A stretch of DNA of 64,000 bases from Pigmentiphaga daeguensis (lineage in GTDB: Bacteria > Pseudomonadota > Gammaproteobacteria > Burkholderiales > Burkholderiaceae_B): assembly GCF_039523035.1 (NCBI RefSeq), contig NZ_BAAAEN010000024.1, positions 1 through 64,000 on the forward strand, written 5' to 3'. The translations under genes and the position numbers were made by a program. The notes beneath the pieces were generated by a model. It had not been told where the DNA came from, did not search any database, and saw only the letters and a list, made by a program, of their open reading frames with translations. This document shows, piece by piece, positions 27,585 through 35,934 of the stretch. Every line of letters starts with the position of its first letter. The first letter of the stretch is position 1.

Positions 27585-29383
27585 AACTCTTCGTCATCGA
27601 ACGGTGCTGCCGCCGCTGACGGCACGGGTGGCAGCGGCGGAGGTTCGACGGTGATGTGGATCACCCGCAGCGTGTCCCGGACATACTGCGGCATCTCCGC
27701 CTCGGTGCAGCACCCGAGCAAGTCGCCGGCATCGCCGCTTCCCTTGGCCCAGCCAAAGAATTGCCGCAATGCGTCGCGAATTTGCTCCACGGTCTGGGCG
27801 GCGTTAGGAGTTTTGGCGATCAGATGGTTCGGCCACGCGTTCTCCGCGACGAGGCTGAGCGCATATCGACGAAGGGCTGCCTCCGCGGTGTGGTGCAGCA
27901 CTACGTTCTCGAAACCTTTCTCGGCAGATTCAAATGAGTGGTGCACGGCGGCCTTGATGGCAGCGGAAGCGGCTGGTTCCTGCTTGTCGAACACAGCAAA
28001 GACCGTCTTGCCCAAGTCTCTAAAGAACTTGCCGAGAGGCGCAACCTGCGCATCGGTTTGCGCATCGATGACGGCCACCCCCAGGGCCTCAAGCGTCTTG
28101 TATTCTGTGGGGTTCAAGTCGTTAAGCCGGCGCGCCGCTGCAGGTATCGCATCGAACTCCGTTCGACCTTCGACAACAAGTACATATCGGGCAAGCAGCG
28201 CTTCACAGAAGCGGGCCCTGAACTCTGCCTTGTATGCCTTGGGCTTGACCGCTGGTGGGTATGTCGCCAGCATCGCAGAAAGCTTGCCCCCGTCACGCCG
28301 CAGCACATGCATCTCGGACGGCGCGAATTCTTCGAGCACATAGGGCGAGTGCGACGTGAAAAGCGCCTGTGCCGACGTCTCGCGCACGCTGTTAACGATG
28401 CGCTTCTGGGTATGTGGCGGAAGGGCGATCTCGGGCTCCTCCATCGCGAAGATGACGTTCTGCTTCAGGCCCGCGATGATGGATAGCAGCGCCAGCACCA
28501 GTGTATTGATCGTGCCGGTGCCCTGATGGTGATATGGCGCGCAATAGGTGCTGCCGTCCGGACGTTTCGCGCCGGTGCCCATGAAAACGGTCAAATCCTT
28601 GCGCAGGGCCTCTCTAGTGAGATCCGACACGCGCATGTGAGGTTCCTCTGCCCAGTCAGAAGGAACGAATCGGCGAACAGCGTCCTGGACGTCCTTCAAG
28701 AGCGGGGCGATGCCGAGTTCCGGCTTATCGGCCACGGGGAGTTTGCGCAACTCGTTCAGCAGGTCTTCCCACATCGTCACGCGCTTGTCTTGAAGCCTGA
28801 GGATGACATCAAGCAACGACCCGCGCTCCAGGCTCAATGCCCGCGCCCCTGTCCTCAGCGTCCGGAGGTACAGGAAGCCGCACTTGCGCTTGTCGGTCGT
28901 TTTGAAAGTTGGGTGAGTACCTTCAGCTAGCACTGGGGTCGCGAAGAAAGTATTGCCCGTGAAGTCGTCTTCTTCCTTGTCGTAGCGACCCTCGAAAAAC
29001 ACCCGCAGCGCGGCCGACACGTCTGACGCATCCGTGCCTTCCGGGGGCGGGCCTACGAGTAGCGTCTTTTCCGTGGCGGACCACCACTCGATGTGGTCAC
29101 GAAAGTGTCGCTGCTGCTCGGCGGACAGGTCACTGACGATAACTTCAATCCGAATGAGAACCGGATCTCCCTCTTCATCCAGGTAGCGCCCGGCGTGGAA
29201 GTCGTGCTCGTCGATGACGGGTCTTCGGGAGAGCCGTTCCGGGCCGAGGACGAGATCTATGGCCTCCAGCAGCGTTGACTTCCCGACGTTGTTGTCACCG
29301 AGAAATACGCTGTGGCCTGACAGCGTCACGATGCCGGATTCAATCCCACGAAACTTTTCGACCTTGACTTTTGCAATCTGCAT
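27581..29383 (-). CDS. gajA: Gabija protein GajA, OLD-family ATPase/TOPRIM nuclease
   Basis: This 600-residue protein has an ABC-type ATPase (Walker A GDNNVGKST at 29-37, signature-like QGTG at 287-290, Walker B FAMEEPE at 312-318, switch histidine in TSHSP at 343-347). A TOPRIM nuclease follows (VVEGRTE at 403-409, VFAVFDKQE at 461-469). With GajB directly downstream it forms the two-gene Gabija anti-phage system; GajA is the DNA-nicking component. The start has GGGGGAG just upstream. The pair sits as a cassette between the transfer operon and the accessory block. Confidence 0.88.
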   Translation of the reverse strand: MQIAKVKVEKFRGIESGIVTLSGHSVFLGDNNVGKSTLLEAIDLVLGPERLSRRPVIDEHDFHAGRYLDEEGDPVLIRIEVIVSDLSAEQQRHFRDHIEWWSATEKTLLVGPPPEGTDASDVSAALRVFFEGRYDKEEDDFTGNTFFATPVLAEGTHPTFKTTDKRKCGFLYLRTLRTGARALSLERGSLLDVILRLQDKRVTMWEDLLNELRKLPVADKPELGIAPLLKDVQDAVRRFVPSDWAEEPHMRVSDLTREALRKDLTVFMGTGAKRPDGSTYCAPYHHQGTGTINTLVLALLSIIAGLKQNVIFAMEEPEIALPPHTQKRIVNSVRETSAQALFTSHSPYVLEEFAPSEMHVLRRDGGKLSAMLATYPPAVKPKAYKAEFRARFCEALLARYVLVVEGRTEFDAIPAAARRLNDLNPTEYKTLEALGVAVIDAQTDAQVAPLGKFFRDLGKTVFAVFDKQEPAASAAIKAAVHHSFESAEKGFENVVLHHTAEAALRRYALSLVAENAWPNHLIAKTPNAAQTVEQIRDALRQFFGWAKGSGDAGDLLGCCTEAEMPQYVRDTLRVIHITVEPPPLPPVPSAAAAPFDDEEL

Positions 29384-29466
29384 TGGCTCCCCCGATTCTG
29401 CTCATGTGAGTTTAGCCAGTAACCAATCGTTTCTCCAAAGAGAGTCCACACTGAATCTGAAAGGAC

Positions 29467-29544
29467 GCAGCCACGTCCTGCGGAGACTGCGGGACGTGGC
29501 TGCAAGGTGGGAAGAACAGAAAGCCGGCGGCGCTAGGCCGGCGA
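29467..29544 (-). terminator. Hairpins between the helicase gene and gajA
   Basis: On the minus strand the helicase stop is followed by a GC hairpin (GCCGGC / GCCGGC, about 29523-29542) and a T-rich stretch, resembling a weak Rho-independent terminator. A second, perfect inverted repeat has 11-bp arms (29467-29477 and 29493-29503, GCAGCCACGTC). Together they should separate helicase transcription from the Gabija operon. Confidence 0.55.
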
Positions 29545-29555
29545 TGGCGTGGAAA

Positions 29556-31835
29556 TTAGGTAGCGACCAACTGCCGAGCCAGTGCGACCTCGACGGAATC
29601 ACCGTCCTGGTTCAGAACATCCAGCCCCGATTCGGGCACATCGCCCGAGGTGGACTGCGAGACCATGATCTTCTTGGCCATCAGTTCCAGGCAGGTCATC
29701 TGCGAGGAACCGGCGTAGCCGAGGTAGATCACGCGCACGGGCTGTTTCTGCCCAATGCGCCAGGAGCGGCGTGCTGCCTGTTGGAGCGAGTACACGTTGT
29801 AGCCACTTTGCATGAACACAATCGTCGGGAACTCCAGCAGGTCCAGCCCCGTCTTGACCAGCTCGGGATTGGTGACGAGCACGTCGATGCCCCGGTCCAG
29901 TTGCTCGGCGATCCAGTCCTCGCGGCGGCTGGCATCCACGCTTGCGCGCAGTACCGCCACCTTGAATCCTTCCTGCTCCAGCAGCCCCTTCAGGCGTGAC
30001 GTGGTGTCGCGCGTTCCGGTATAGACCGTGTAGGCCAGAACCTTGCGCCCCTGTTCCTTCTCCGCTTTGCAGATGTCGATCAGCTCGCGCTCCTTGGGGC
30101 TGATCTCGAACTCATTGAACTGAGCCGGGACAAACGCCAAGGTGTTGCGCGTGCGCGGATGCACCACGGTCTCCGACCGGAAGCAGCAATCCGGCCAGGC
30201 CAATAGCACGTTGAGCACCACCCCCAGCAAGGTCGTATCGCGTCGCGCCAGAGCCTGTTTCAGTTCTGCGGTCAGCCGACCCGCCAGATCGCGGTAGGCC
30301 GCAGCTTGCGCCACGTCCATCTGGACTTCACGAAACTCCTCGTCATACGGCGGCAGGACGTTGCCACCGATGTCCTTGAGCTTGAGGAAAATCGTAAACG
30401 GCAGGATGCAGCGCAAGACGCCTTTCGGGCCGAAGCCGGGAGCCTTGACCGTGCGCACCGATACCTTGGTGCCCTTGGCTGTCTTGTGCGCCGTGCCGGC
30501 GCTCTCGGAGTAGATGTCCTTGAGGACGCCGTGATCGCGCATGAATGCCATCGCAGCCGAGGTCATGCTGCCGCTCGTGGTCGGGCGGTAGCCGTCTTCG
30601 ATCATCCGTCCGGGCAGTGCCCGGAACAGCAGGTAGAACAGATCATCGCCGTAGCCGCCCATCAGCGTGCCGGTCAGCAGCAAGGTCTTGCGAGCCTTCG
30701 CCGCCAGCACGCCCATGGCCTGGCCCTGGGCACTGCCACCGTTCTTGTACTCGTGCGCCTCGTCGGCGATGAGCAGGTCGAACGTGCCTTGCGGTAGGTA
30801 GCGTTTGATGAACTCGGACGGTTGGTAGCCGCCTTCGCCAAAGCCAAACTCCATGTTGGCCATCGCACGTTCCATGCGCGTGGCCTGACGGTCGGAAAAC
30901 ACCAGCTCGCCGTTGCCATCCATGAGGTTGATGAACTCATGGATGTTGTCGCCCAGCATCGAGGCCAGGAAGCCGTCACCGAACTTCTGCATCAGCTTCT
31001 GTGCGGTGACTTCCCCGATGGTCGGGATGCGCTTCAAGGCTTTGAGGACGACCGAGGACTGGTCGCTGCCGGACAGGCTACGCGGGCGGATCAGCGTCCA
31101 CAGGGGCGCGGCGCAGTGGCTGCACTTCCTGCGGGACTCCTCGGCTTCGAGCGCGACCGGGTTGACCGGCTCGCCGTCGAGGTCGGTGATGAGTGTGCCG
31201 CAGTCCGGGCAGGCTGCCACGTCGCCGTGGCGGGTGCGCCGCTGGGTGAAGACAGGTTTCCAGTGGAACCCCATCCGCATCCTGACGCGCCCCAGGATGA
31301 AAAACTCCTGGCCCGTGGGCTGCACACCCAACTGCTCGCGCAGCTTGATGAGCTTGACCAGCGTGTCCGGGCCATTGAGCACCCAGACCTTGGCGCCGGC
31401 CACCGTCTCCTGGATCTCACGCCGCCACTTGTAAACCAGGTGGGGAGGCGAAAGCACCAGGGTGCGGCGGTAGCCTTCGGCGTTGAGCACGGCGGCCGTG
31501 GCGATGCCGACGGTCGTCTTGCCGCAGCCCATTTCGCCATTGACGATCGCAGCGCGCTCGCCTTGATCGACCAGCAGCTCGGCGGCGGCATGGACAACTT
31601 CAGCCTGGGCCTGGAACAGCTTGCGCTTGAGGCTGGCAACGACGAGTTGCCGCTGCGCCTGTGCTTGACCGGCATAGACCGGCGGGTTGGCGCGGTTGAG
31701 AGAATCGAGCAGTTCGTCGCCGAACTCGCCGACGAAAACCTGAAGGCTCAGGGTGAGAGGGTTGGATTCCGCTTCGAGCAGTTCGCCCTGTACGGGCGCT
31801 GCATCGTTGGCGGTGGTGTCGAGATCAACGGACAT
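29556..31835 (-). CDS. SNF2-like DEAD/DEAH helicase with internal zinc finger
   Basis: This 759-residue superfamily 2 ATPase has Walker A GEMGCGKT at 100-107, a DEAH box (IADEAHEY near residue 358) and a C-terminal helicase half with VLAYTVYTGTR and RSWRIGQKQPV. Between the first motifs lies a four-cysteine zinc module (CPDC near 207, CSHC near 241). Such helicases are standard in this accessory block, but their job in the ICE life cycle is unknown. ATG 31835 is chosen by homology, with a structured leader directly before it. Confidence 0.88.
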   Translation of the reverse strand: MSVDLDTTANDAAPVQGELLEAESNPLTLSLQVFVGEFGDELLDSLNRANPPVYAGQAQAQRQLVVASLKRKLFQAQAEVVHAAAELLVDQGERAAIVNGEMGCGKTTVGIATAAVLNAEGYRRTLVLSPPHLVYKWRREIQETVAGAKVWVLNGPDTLVKLIKLREQLGVQPTGQEFFILGRVRMRMGFHWKPVFTQRRTRHGDVAACPDCGTLITDLDGEPVNPVALEAEESRRKCSHCAAPLWTLIRPRSLSGSDQSSVVLKALKRIPTIGEVTAQKLMQKFGDGFLASMLGDNIHEFINLMDGNGELVFSDRQATRMERAMANMEFGFGEGGYQPSEFIKRYLPQGTFDLLIADEAHEYKNGGSAQGQAMGVLAAKARKTLLLTGTLMGGYGDDLFYLLFRALPGRMIEDGYRPTTSGSMTSAAMAFMRDHGVLKDIYSESAGTAHKTAKGTKVSVRTVKAPGFGPKGVLRCILPFTIFLKLKDIGGNVLPPYDEEFREVQMDVAQAAAYRDLAGRLTAELKQALARRDTTLLGVVLNVLLAWPDCCFRSETVVHPRTRNTLAFVPAQFNEFEISPKERELIDICKAEKEQGRKVLAYTVYTGTRDTTSRLKGLLEQEGFKVAVLRASVDASRREDWIAEQLDRGIDVLVTNPELVKTGLDLLEFPTIVFMQSGYNVYSLQQAARRSWRIGQKQPVRVIYLGYAGSSQMTCLELMAKKIMVSQSTSGDVPESGLDVLNQDGDSVEVALARQLVAT

Positions 31836-31970
31836 GGTGATGCTCCAAAGAAAAATGGGACATGCACCACCCCAGCGGGGCGATGGCATGCCCCGTGGTG
31901 GGAAGAGAGACGGCGAACCGTCGGTGGTTGGACAGTGCAGGCGCTCGTGGCCTGCGGTGACAACTCGCGG
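31836..31970 (-). promoter_or_regulatory. Short structured leader of the helicase gene
   Basis: The RNA would form outer arms GGGGCATG / CATGTCCC (31857-31864 with 31887-31894) enclosing an inner CCCC-GCT-GGGG stem. A small GACGG / CCGTC hairpin comes before it. The same two-tier layout precedes most genes of the block, with different stem sequences. Confidence 0.6.
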
Positions 31971-32276
31971 TCAGTACTCGGACGGCAGCACGATGCGGGT
32001 CGCGCTGCGATCTGCTTCGGTGAAGATGCGGATGCTCAGGTCACGGGTGACGACGTAAAACGAATCGAGGCGTTCACCAGACTCCAACGCAGCGTTGTTC
32101 TGTTGCCATTGGTAGTCGGCGACGTTGCCCCAGTCGCCACGCATGTGGCGTTCGAAAAACCGCATGGGATCGAGCCGGCCTTCGTTCATCAGGCGTTCGA
32201 CGCCTTCGCTGAACTCCAGTGCACCGATCTCGAACAGCCGTTTGCGGCGATGCTTGTCATGTTGGTTGGATGTCAT
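31971..32276 (-). CDS. Small ICE accessory protein, paralogue of the next gene
   Basis: This 101-residue protein has a basic N-terminus. Its C-terminal half reads GDWGN, QQNNAALESG, SFYVVTRD, TEADRSAT and LPSEY. The same pattern (GDWGD, RQNDAALKSG, TEWDRSVT, LPSEY) occurs in the adjacent gene, so the two arose by duplication. I do not recognise a function. The family is confined, as far as I know, to mobile-element accessory regions. Confidence 0.75.
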   Translation of the reverse strand: MTSNQHDKHRRKRLFEIGALEFSEGVERLMNEGRLDPMRFFERHMRGDWGNVADYQWQQNNAALESGERLDSFYVVTRDLSIRIFTEADRSATRIVLPSEY

Positions 32277-32345
32277 GTGGCTTTCTTCTGAGTAGAGGGG
32301 CTACAGCACCCTTGAGGGGTGTCGGTGGCCCCGCGTTGGAGAAGA
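32277..32345 (-). promoter_or_regulatory. Short structured leader
   Basis: The 69-bp gap folds as outer arms GGGGC / GCCCC (32297-32301 with 32328-32332) around an inner CACCC-CTCAA-GGGTG stem, just before the ribosome site of the gene starting at 32276. Confidence 0.65.
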
Positions 32346-32657
32346 TCAGTACTCGCTGGGCAACAGCAGCGTGGTGACGCTGCGATCCCATTCGGTGATG
32401 ATCCAGAGCTTCAGGCCGGGTGTGACCTGGTAGGAAGAGAACAGGCGATCCTCACCGGACTTCAGCGCGGCATCGTTCTGCCGCCTGTCGCTGTCGTCGA
32501 GGTCGCCCCAATCGCCACCGAGGTGGCGGCGCAGATACGGAATCGGGTTGAATTGGCCCTGTTGGATCAGGTCATCGACGCCGCAGGTCATGACCACCTG
32601 GCCGGGCGAGAAGCGCAGGCTCGGGGTCTGGCTGATGGAAAGTGCTTGGGCTGCCAT
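32346..32657 (-). CDS. Small ICE accessory protein, paralogue of the gene at 31971
   Basis: This 103-residue protein shares the GDWG, RQNDAAL.SG, DRS.T and terminal LLPSEY signatures with its neighbour. ATG 32657 is preferred because it follows CCAGGAG; an upstream ATG would extend into the leader hairpin. Function unknown. Confidence 0.75.
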   Translation of the reverse strand: MAAQALSISQTPSLRFSPGQVVMTCGVDDLIQQGQFNPIPYLRRHLGGDWGDLDDSDRRQNDAALKSGEDRLFSSYQVTPGLKLWIITEWDRSVTTLLLPSEY

Positions 32658-32759
32658 GGAAGGCTCCTGGAGATGGAGGGGCCACGGCACCCCATCGGGG
32701 CGACTGGACCCCGGTGGGTGGAAAAAATCGACGGCGAACCGCCGGCGGTGGAGAAACGA
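32658..32759 (-). promoter_or_regulatory. Short structured leader
   Basis: The outer GGGG / CCCC arms (32678-32681 with 32709-32712) enclose an inner CCCC-GAT-GGGG stem (32690-32693 with 32697-32700). A GACGG / CCGCC-type hairpin and a T run precede them on the transcript. The layout matches the other leaders of the block. Confidence 0.65.
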
Positions 32760-33881
32760 TCAGCGAATGGTCAACACCTCGCCCCGCGTGGCGGAGCCAG
32801 GCGTCATGTCCCATGCACGGATGACAGGAACGAACTTGTCGGTGAGGATGCGGGTTTCGGCGATGGAGCCGTCGTCGCGTTCGGTGAATTCCCGCTGGAG
32901 CGTCTTGTCCTTGTGGGTATCACCTTTGACGACGAGCACGCGCCCCGTCTTGGATTGCACGACTCCCGAGATCGCGCCTGCGGCCAAAGCCAGGGCGAGA
33001 TGCCAGTGGGACAAGGCCCGCGCCGGTGGACGCAGCGTCTGCTGCGCGGCCCCCAACTGCGTATCCCGCGACGGCCAGAGGCCTTGCAGCCTGCCAACCT
33101 CATCGGCGAACTGCTCCGGCTCCATCGTCACGCGGAAGAAATGCCCCGGCTCTGCCGGGCTGGTGGGGACGATGTACGGCAGGAACGGCCATTCGCTCGG
33201 CAGCTCCTCGGCTTCGACTTCGCCAAGCCCAACCTGCAGCAGCAGATTGCGCACGGCCTTGACGCCATCGGGCGTCTGCTCGCGCTGGCGCACCCGGCGA
33301 CCGAAGATCACCACCTGCTTGAACTGCGTTTCCACCGCTCGGTAGATCCGCAGATCGGTGTAGTGGCGTGTCAGCCAGCCGACCAGCTCGGCGTCGAGCA
33401 CGTAGCCGGGAACGATGAAGACCAGCACGCCGCCGTACTGCAACAGGGGCAGCGTGCGCTGGTAGAACAGTTTTTCGAGGCGGGCACGGCCCTGACCCTG
33501 ATAGCCAATGTTGCCGTTGACGTCCTTGGACAGGTCGCCATACGGCGGATTGAGCCAGAGCAGCCCAAAGGACTGTTTGGAGATCATCGTGTCCATCAGG
33601 TCCGCGTGCAGGCAGTGATCGACCAGGCCGCGGGCATGGCGCGCCCGCTCTGCGTCGAACTCGACGGCGAACGCCTTGGCATGCTCGCGCCCGAGGGCAT
33701 GAGCCGCTTCGGCAATCGCCACGCCTTCGCCGGCGCAGGGATCGAGGATGCACATCGGCCCATTGGATTCAGGCGCACTGGGCATCAGTGCATTGAGGGC
33801 TCTTTCGAGCGTTGGTTCGTCGGTCGGGAAATACCCGTTCTTCACGAAATTGCGGGCGAGCCGCGGGAACATGAGCGCCAT
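32760..33881 (-). CDS. DUF6094-type SAM-dependent DNA methyltransferase
   Basis: This 373-residue protein has a class I methyltransferase core: the SAM-binding motif LDPCAGEG (residues 46-53) and the N6-adenine-type catalytic motif NPPY near residue 112. A long C-terminal part is of unknown role. Its likely job is DNA methylation, perhaps protecting the ICE from host restriction on entry. No cognate restriction gene is present. Its 64-bp upstream gap has a GC hairpin (GGCACGCC-type). Confidence 0.8.
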   Translation of the reverse strand: MALMFPRLARNFVKNGYFPTDEPTLERALNALMPSAPESNGPMCILDPCAGEGVAIAEAAHALGREHAKAFAVEFDAERARHARGLVDHCLHADLMDTMISKQSFGLLWLNPPYGDLSKDVNGNIGYQGQGRARLEKLFYQRTLPLLQYGGVLVFIVPGYVLDAELVGWLTRHYTDLRIYRAVETQFKQVVIFGRRVRQREQTPDGVKAVRNLLLQVGLGEVEAEELPSEWPFLPYIVPTSPAEPGHFFRVTMEPEQFADEVGRLQGLWPSRDTQLGAAQQTLRPPARALSHWHLALALAAGAISGVVQSKTGRVLVVKGDTHKDKTLQREFTERDDGSIAETRILTDKFVPVIRAWDMTPGSATRGEVLTIR

Positions 33882-33945
33882 GGAAGTCTCCTGGTTGGCG
33901 GGGATGATTGGCGAAGGCGCGCCTTGGCGTGCCTGCGCAGGTGGG

Positions 33946-34596
33946 TCAAGCCGCTACCGTTTCCGGCGTCCAAATCTTGGCCGGATAGGGATAGGCGGTG
34001 AGCACGTCACTGCGGATCAGCGAGCCGAGCGCCAGGGTCAGCGCCGGCACGTCGATGGCGAGCCGATGGCCCACCAAAGGCCCGAGGGCGAATGGCAGAC
34101 GGGTCAGCATCTCGCGGCTTTGCAGCAGTTCCAGCACGGTTTCGCGCCAGTGGTCGAGCAACGGCAGTGGGCAGGTGTCCTGCACCAACGTCCACAGGCG
34201 GTCAAGCCGGTGGTCGCTATCGCGGGGCAGCAATGCCAGTGCGCTGGCGTTGGCCTTGTCGGGCTTGACGCAGCGCCGATCGAACAGCCACACGTTGGAC
34301 AGCGAACCGAACAGCGTTCGCCGGTAGGCGCGGGTCATGCGCTTTTCCAGGCGATCGACGTTGCTGACGAACACCGGGACGCTGCTGCCCTGGTCGGTGA
34401 TGACGTGGAACTGCTCCAGGCCCTGCTCGTCGCGCCCGAGGGTCAGGCGAGCCAGGAACTGCTGGACGGCGGTGTCCCGCGCCCAGATCGACAGGAAGAT
34501 CAGATTGCCCTGCTCATCGCCGACGCAAGCGTCGGCCATCACGTCCGGGCATTCGTCGATGCGGTACAGCGTGGTGGAAGAAGTGGTTGCGGGCAT
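33946..34596 (-). CDS. ICE accessory protein, unknown
   Basis: This 216-residue soluble protein has an N-terminal half rich in acidic and beta-forming segments and a helical C-terminal half (LDRLWTLVQDT, LPLLDHW). I recognise it only as a conserved companion of the methyltransferase/helicase block. ATG 34596 follows GAGGAC and a structured leader. Confidence 0.7.
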   Translation of the reverse strand: MPATTSSTTLYRIDECPDVMADACVGDEQGNLIFLSIWARDTAVQQFLARLTLGRDEQGLEQFHVITDQGSSVPVFVSNVDRLEKRMTRAYRRTLFGSLSNVWLFDRRCVKPDKANASALALLPRDSDHRLDRLWTLVQDTCPLPLLDHWRETVLELLQSREMLTRLPFALGPLVGHRLAIDVPALTLALGSLIRSDVLTAYPYPAKIWTPETVAA

Positions 34597-34679
34597 GGTG
34601 GTGTCCTCGGGTGAACGGGAACAGCACCGCCCGCAGGGGCAAGTGCTGCCCCTTGGGGTGGAAAAAAGGCGTCCCTGAC
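34597..34679 (-). promoter_or_regulatory. Short structured leader
   Basis: The transcript folds with outer arms GGGGCAGCAC / GTGCTGTTCCC and an inner CCCC-TGC-GGG stem just before the start at 34596. This is one of the clearest examples of the shared two-tier leader. Confidence 0.68.
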
Positions 34680-35087
34680 TCAGACCGTCAGCGCCGTAGC
34701 TGGAGCTGTGGCTTCCTTGGATGTGCGCCGCCGTGCGTGGTAAGCGCGAACGCCTGCACGCCAGTCGGCGGACTGCTCCGGTGCGAGGTCCAGATAGGAC
34801 AACGGGCACGAGTAGTAGTACGGGTGCATGGATTCGTCCAGCTGCTTGTAGCCCCACTGGCCGCCGCTGCGTTCCAACAGATCGCAGCGGATGGTGCACA
34901 GGGACTGGCCCGGTGCGAGATCACGGTGTACGCCTTCGGCCTTGGCCGTCACTTGCACAACAGACCAGAGGACGTTGCCACGCAGTGCGTGGGCGATGAC
35001 CTTGACGCTGGCGCGTTCGGTCTCTTGCGGTGCGATCAACTCCGCGATCAGTTCAGACCGCGATTGGGGTGAGAAATACCAGCCCAT
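34680..35087 (-). CDS. ICE accessory protein, unknown
   Basis: This 135-residue protein begins GWYFSPQSRSELI and contains a probable alpha/beta domain ending near DLAPEQSADWR, then a threonine/alanine-rich tail. I know it only as a conserved small gene of this block. The 94-bp leader upstream (35088-35181) has an inner CCCC-ACC-GGGG stem, but its outer arms are weaker than in the neighbours. ATG 35087 follows CCAGGAGG. Confidence 0.7.
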   Translation of the reverse strand: MGWYFSPQSRSELIAELIAPQETERASVKVIAHALRGNVLWSVVQVTAKAEGVHRDLAPGQSLCTIRCDLLERSGGQWGYKQLDESMHPYYYSCPLSYLDLAPEQSADWRAGVRAYHARRRTSKEATAPATALTV

Positions 35088-35181
35088 GAGAGGCCTCCTG
35101 GAAAAATTGAGCCAGAAGCCTCCCCGGTGGGGAAGACCCCCAGCGGGTGGATGAAGCACACCGCAGATGCGGTGCCCAGTA

Positions 35182-35880
35182 CTACGCAGGTTGCAGTTCG
35201 GCCTGGCGGCTCCACTCCTGCGTCTTGAAGTCCAGCGCGTAGCCCAGTTCGCCCAGGCGGGCGATCTGCGTGCGCAGGGTGCGGCGGTCGATGGTCGAAT
35301 CCAGTTTCACGGACTCGCCCAGCGGCCAGAGCAAGCTGAACAGCGCGGCGTCGCCATCTTCGGTACTGCCGGGAGCAGGTGCCGCAGCGGGCGTCGGCGC
35401 ATCCACGCCGAAGGGCGTGGTATCGACCAGCGGGTCTGTGGATGCCTGTACGGGTGCGGGCTTGGCGGGCCTGGAGGTTTTGCTGGGCTTGGCCGGTGTT
35501 GCCGGTGTTGTTGCAGGCTGTGCGCCTAGCTCTTCATCAAGTGGATCGAGGTCCTGGGTGGCGAAGCTGCGTGCTTCGTCACGGCTCAGTTTGTCGATGT
35601 CGTAGAGCGTCATTCCGTCCAGGCTGGCGCGGATCTCGAAGCGCATGCCGCCACCGACCGGGTAGGACTTCGGGAAGATGTACCTGATGATGAACTCCCC
35701 GTCGTACTTGCCTTCGGGGTATTGCTCCAGCTCCGGGTCCTTGACCTCGAACGTACCGAGGTGCGTGGCGAGGCGACCGACCGTGAAGGGGCCGTTCTTG
35801 CCGCGGATGGTGCGCAACGTGAGCTGGCCGGGGACGACGATGGGCGAAACCGATTTCGCGGGCGCCGATGTGACTGCCAT
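35182..35880 (-). CDS. DUF3275 family protein
   Basis: This 232-residue protein has an N-terminal DUF3275 domain (about residues 12-95, with GQLTLRTIRGKNGPF and GEFIIRYIFPKSY), a proline/alanine-rich linker and a short helical C-terminal segment. DUF3275 genes are characteristic of PFGI-1/ICEclc-class islands next to the STY4534 gene. A DNA- or single-strand-associated role is suspected but unproven. Its 54-bp upstream gap holds the perfect hairpin CAAGGCCC-GCGA-GGGCCTTG at 35911-35930. Confidence 0.85.
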   Translation of the reverse strand: MAVTSAPAKSVSPIVVPGQLTLRTIRGKNGPFTVGRLATHLGTFEVKDPELEQYPEGKYDGEFIIRYIFPKSYPVGGGMRFEIRASLDGMTLYDIDKLSRDEARSFATQDLDPLDEELGAQPATTPATPAKPSKTSRPAKPAPVQASTDPLVDTTPFGVDAPTPAAAPAPGSTEDGDAALFSLLWPLGESVKLDSTIDRRTLRTQIARLGELGYALDFKTQEWSRQAELQPA

Positions 35881-35934
35881 GATGGTTCTCCTTAGCGATT
35901 GGGAAAACGACAAGGCCCGCGAGGGCCTTGCCGA

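Noticed and set aside
30822..34001. Large plus-strand frames opposite the helicase and methyltransferase genes
   Set aside because: They cross gene boundaries and leaders and have no domain signal.
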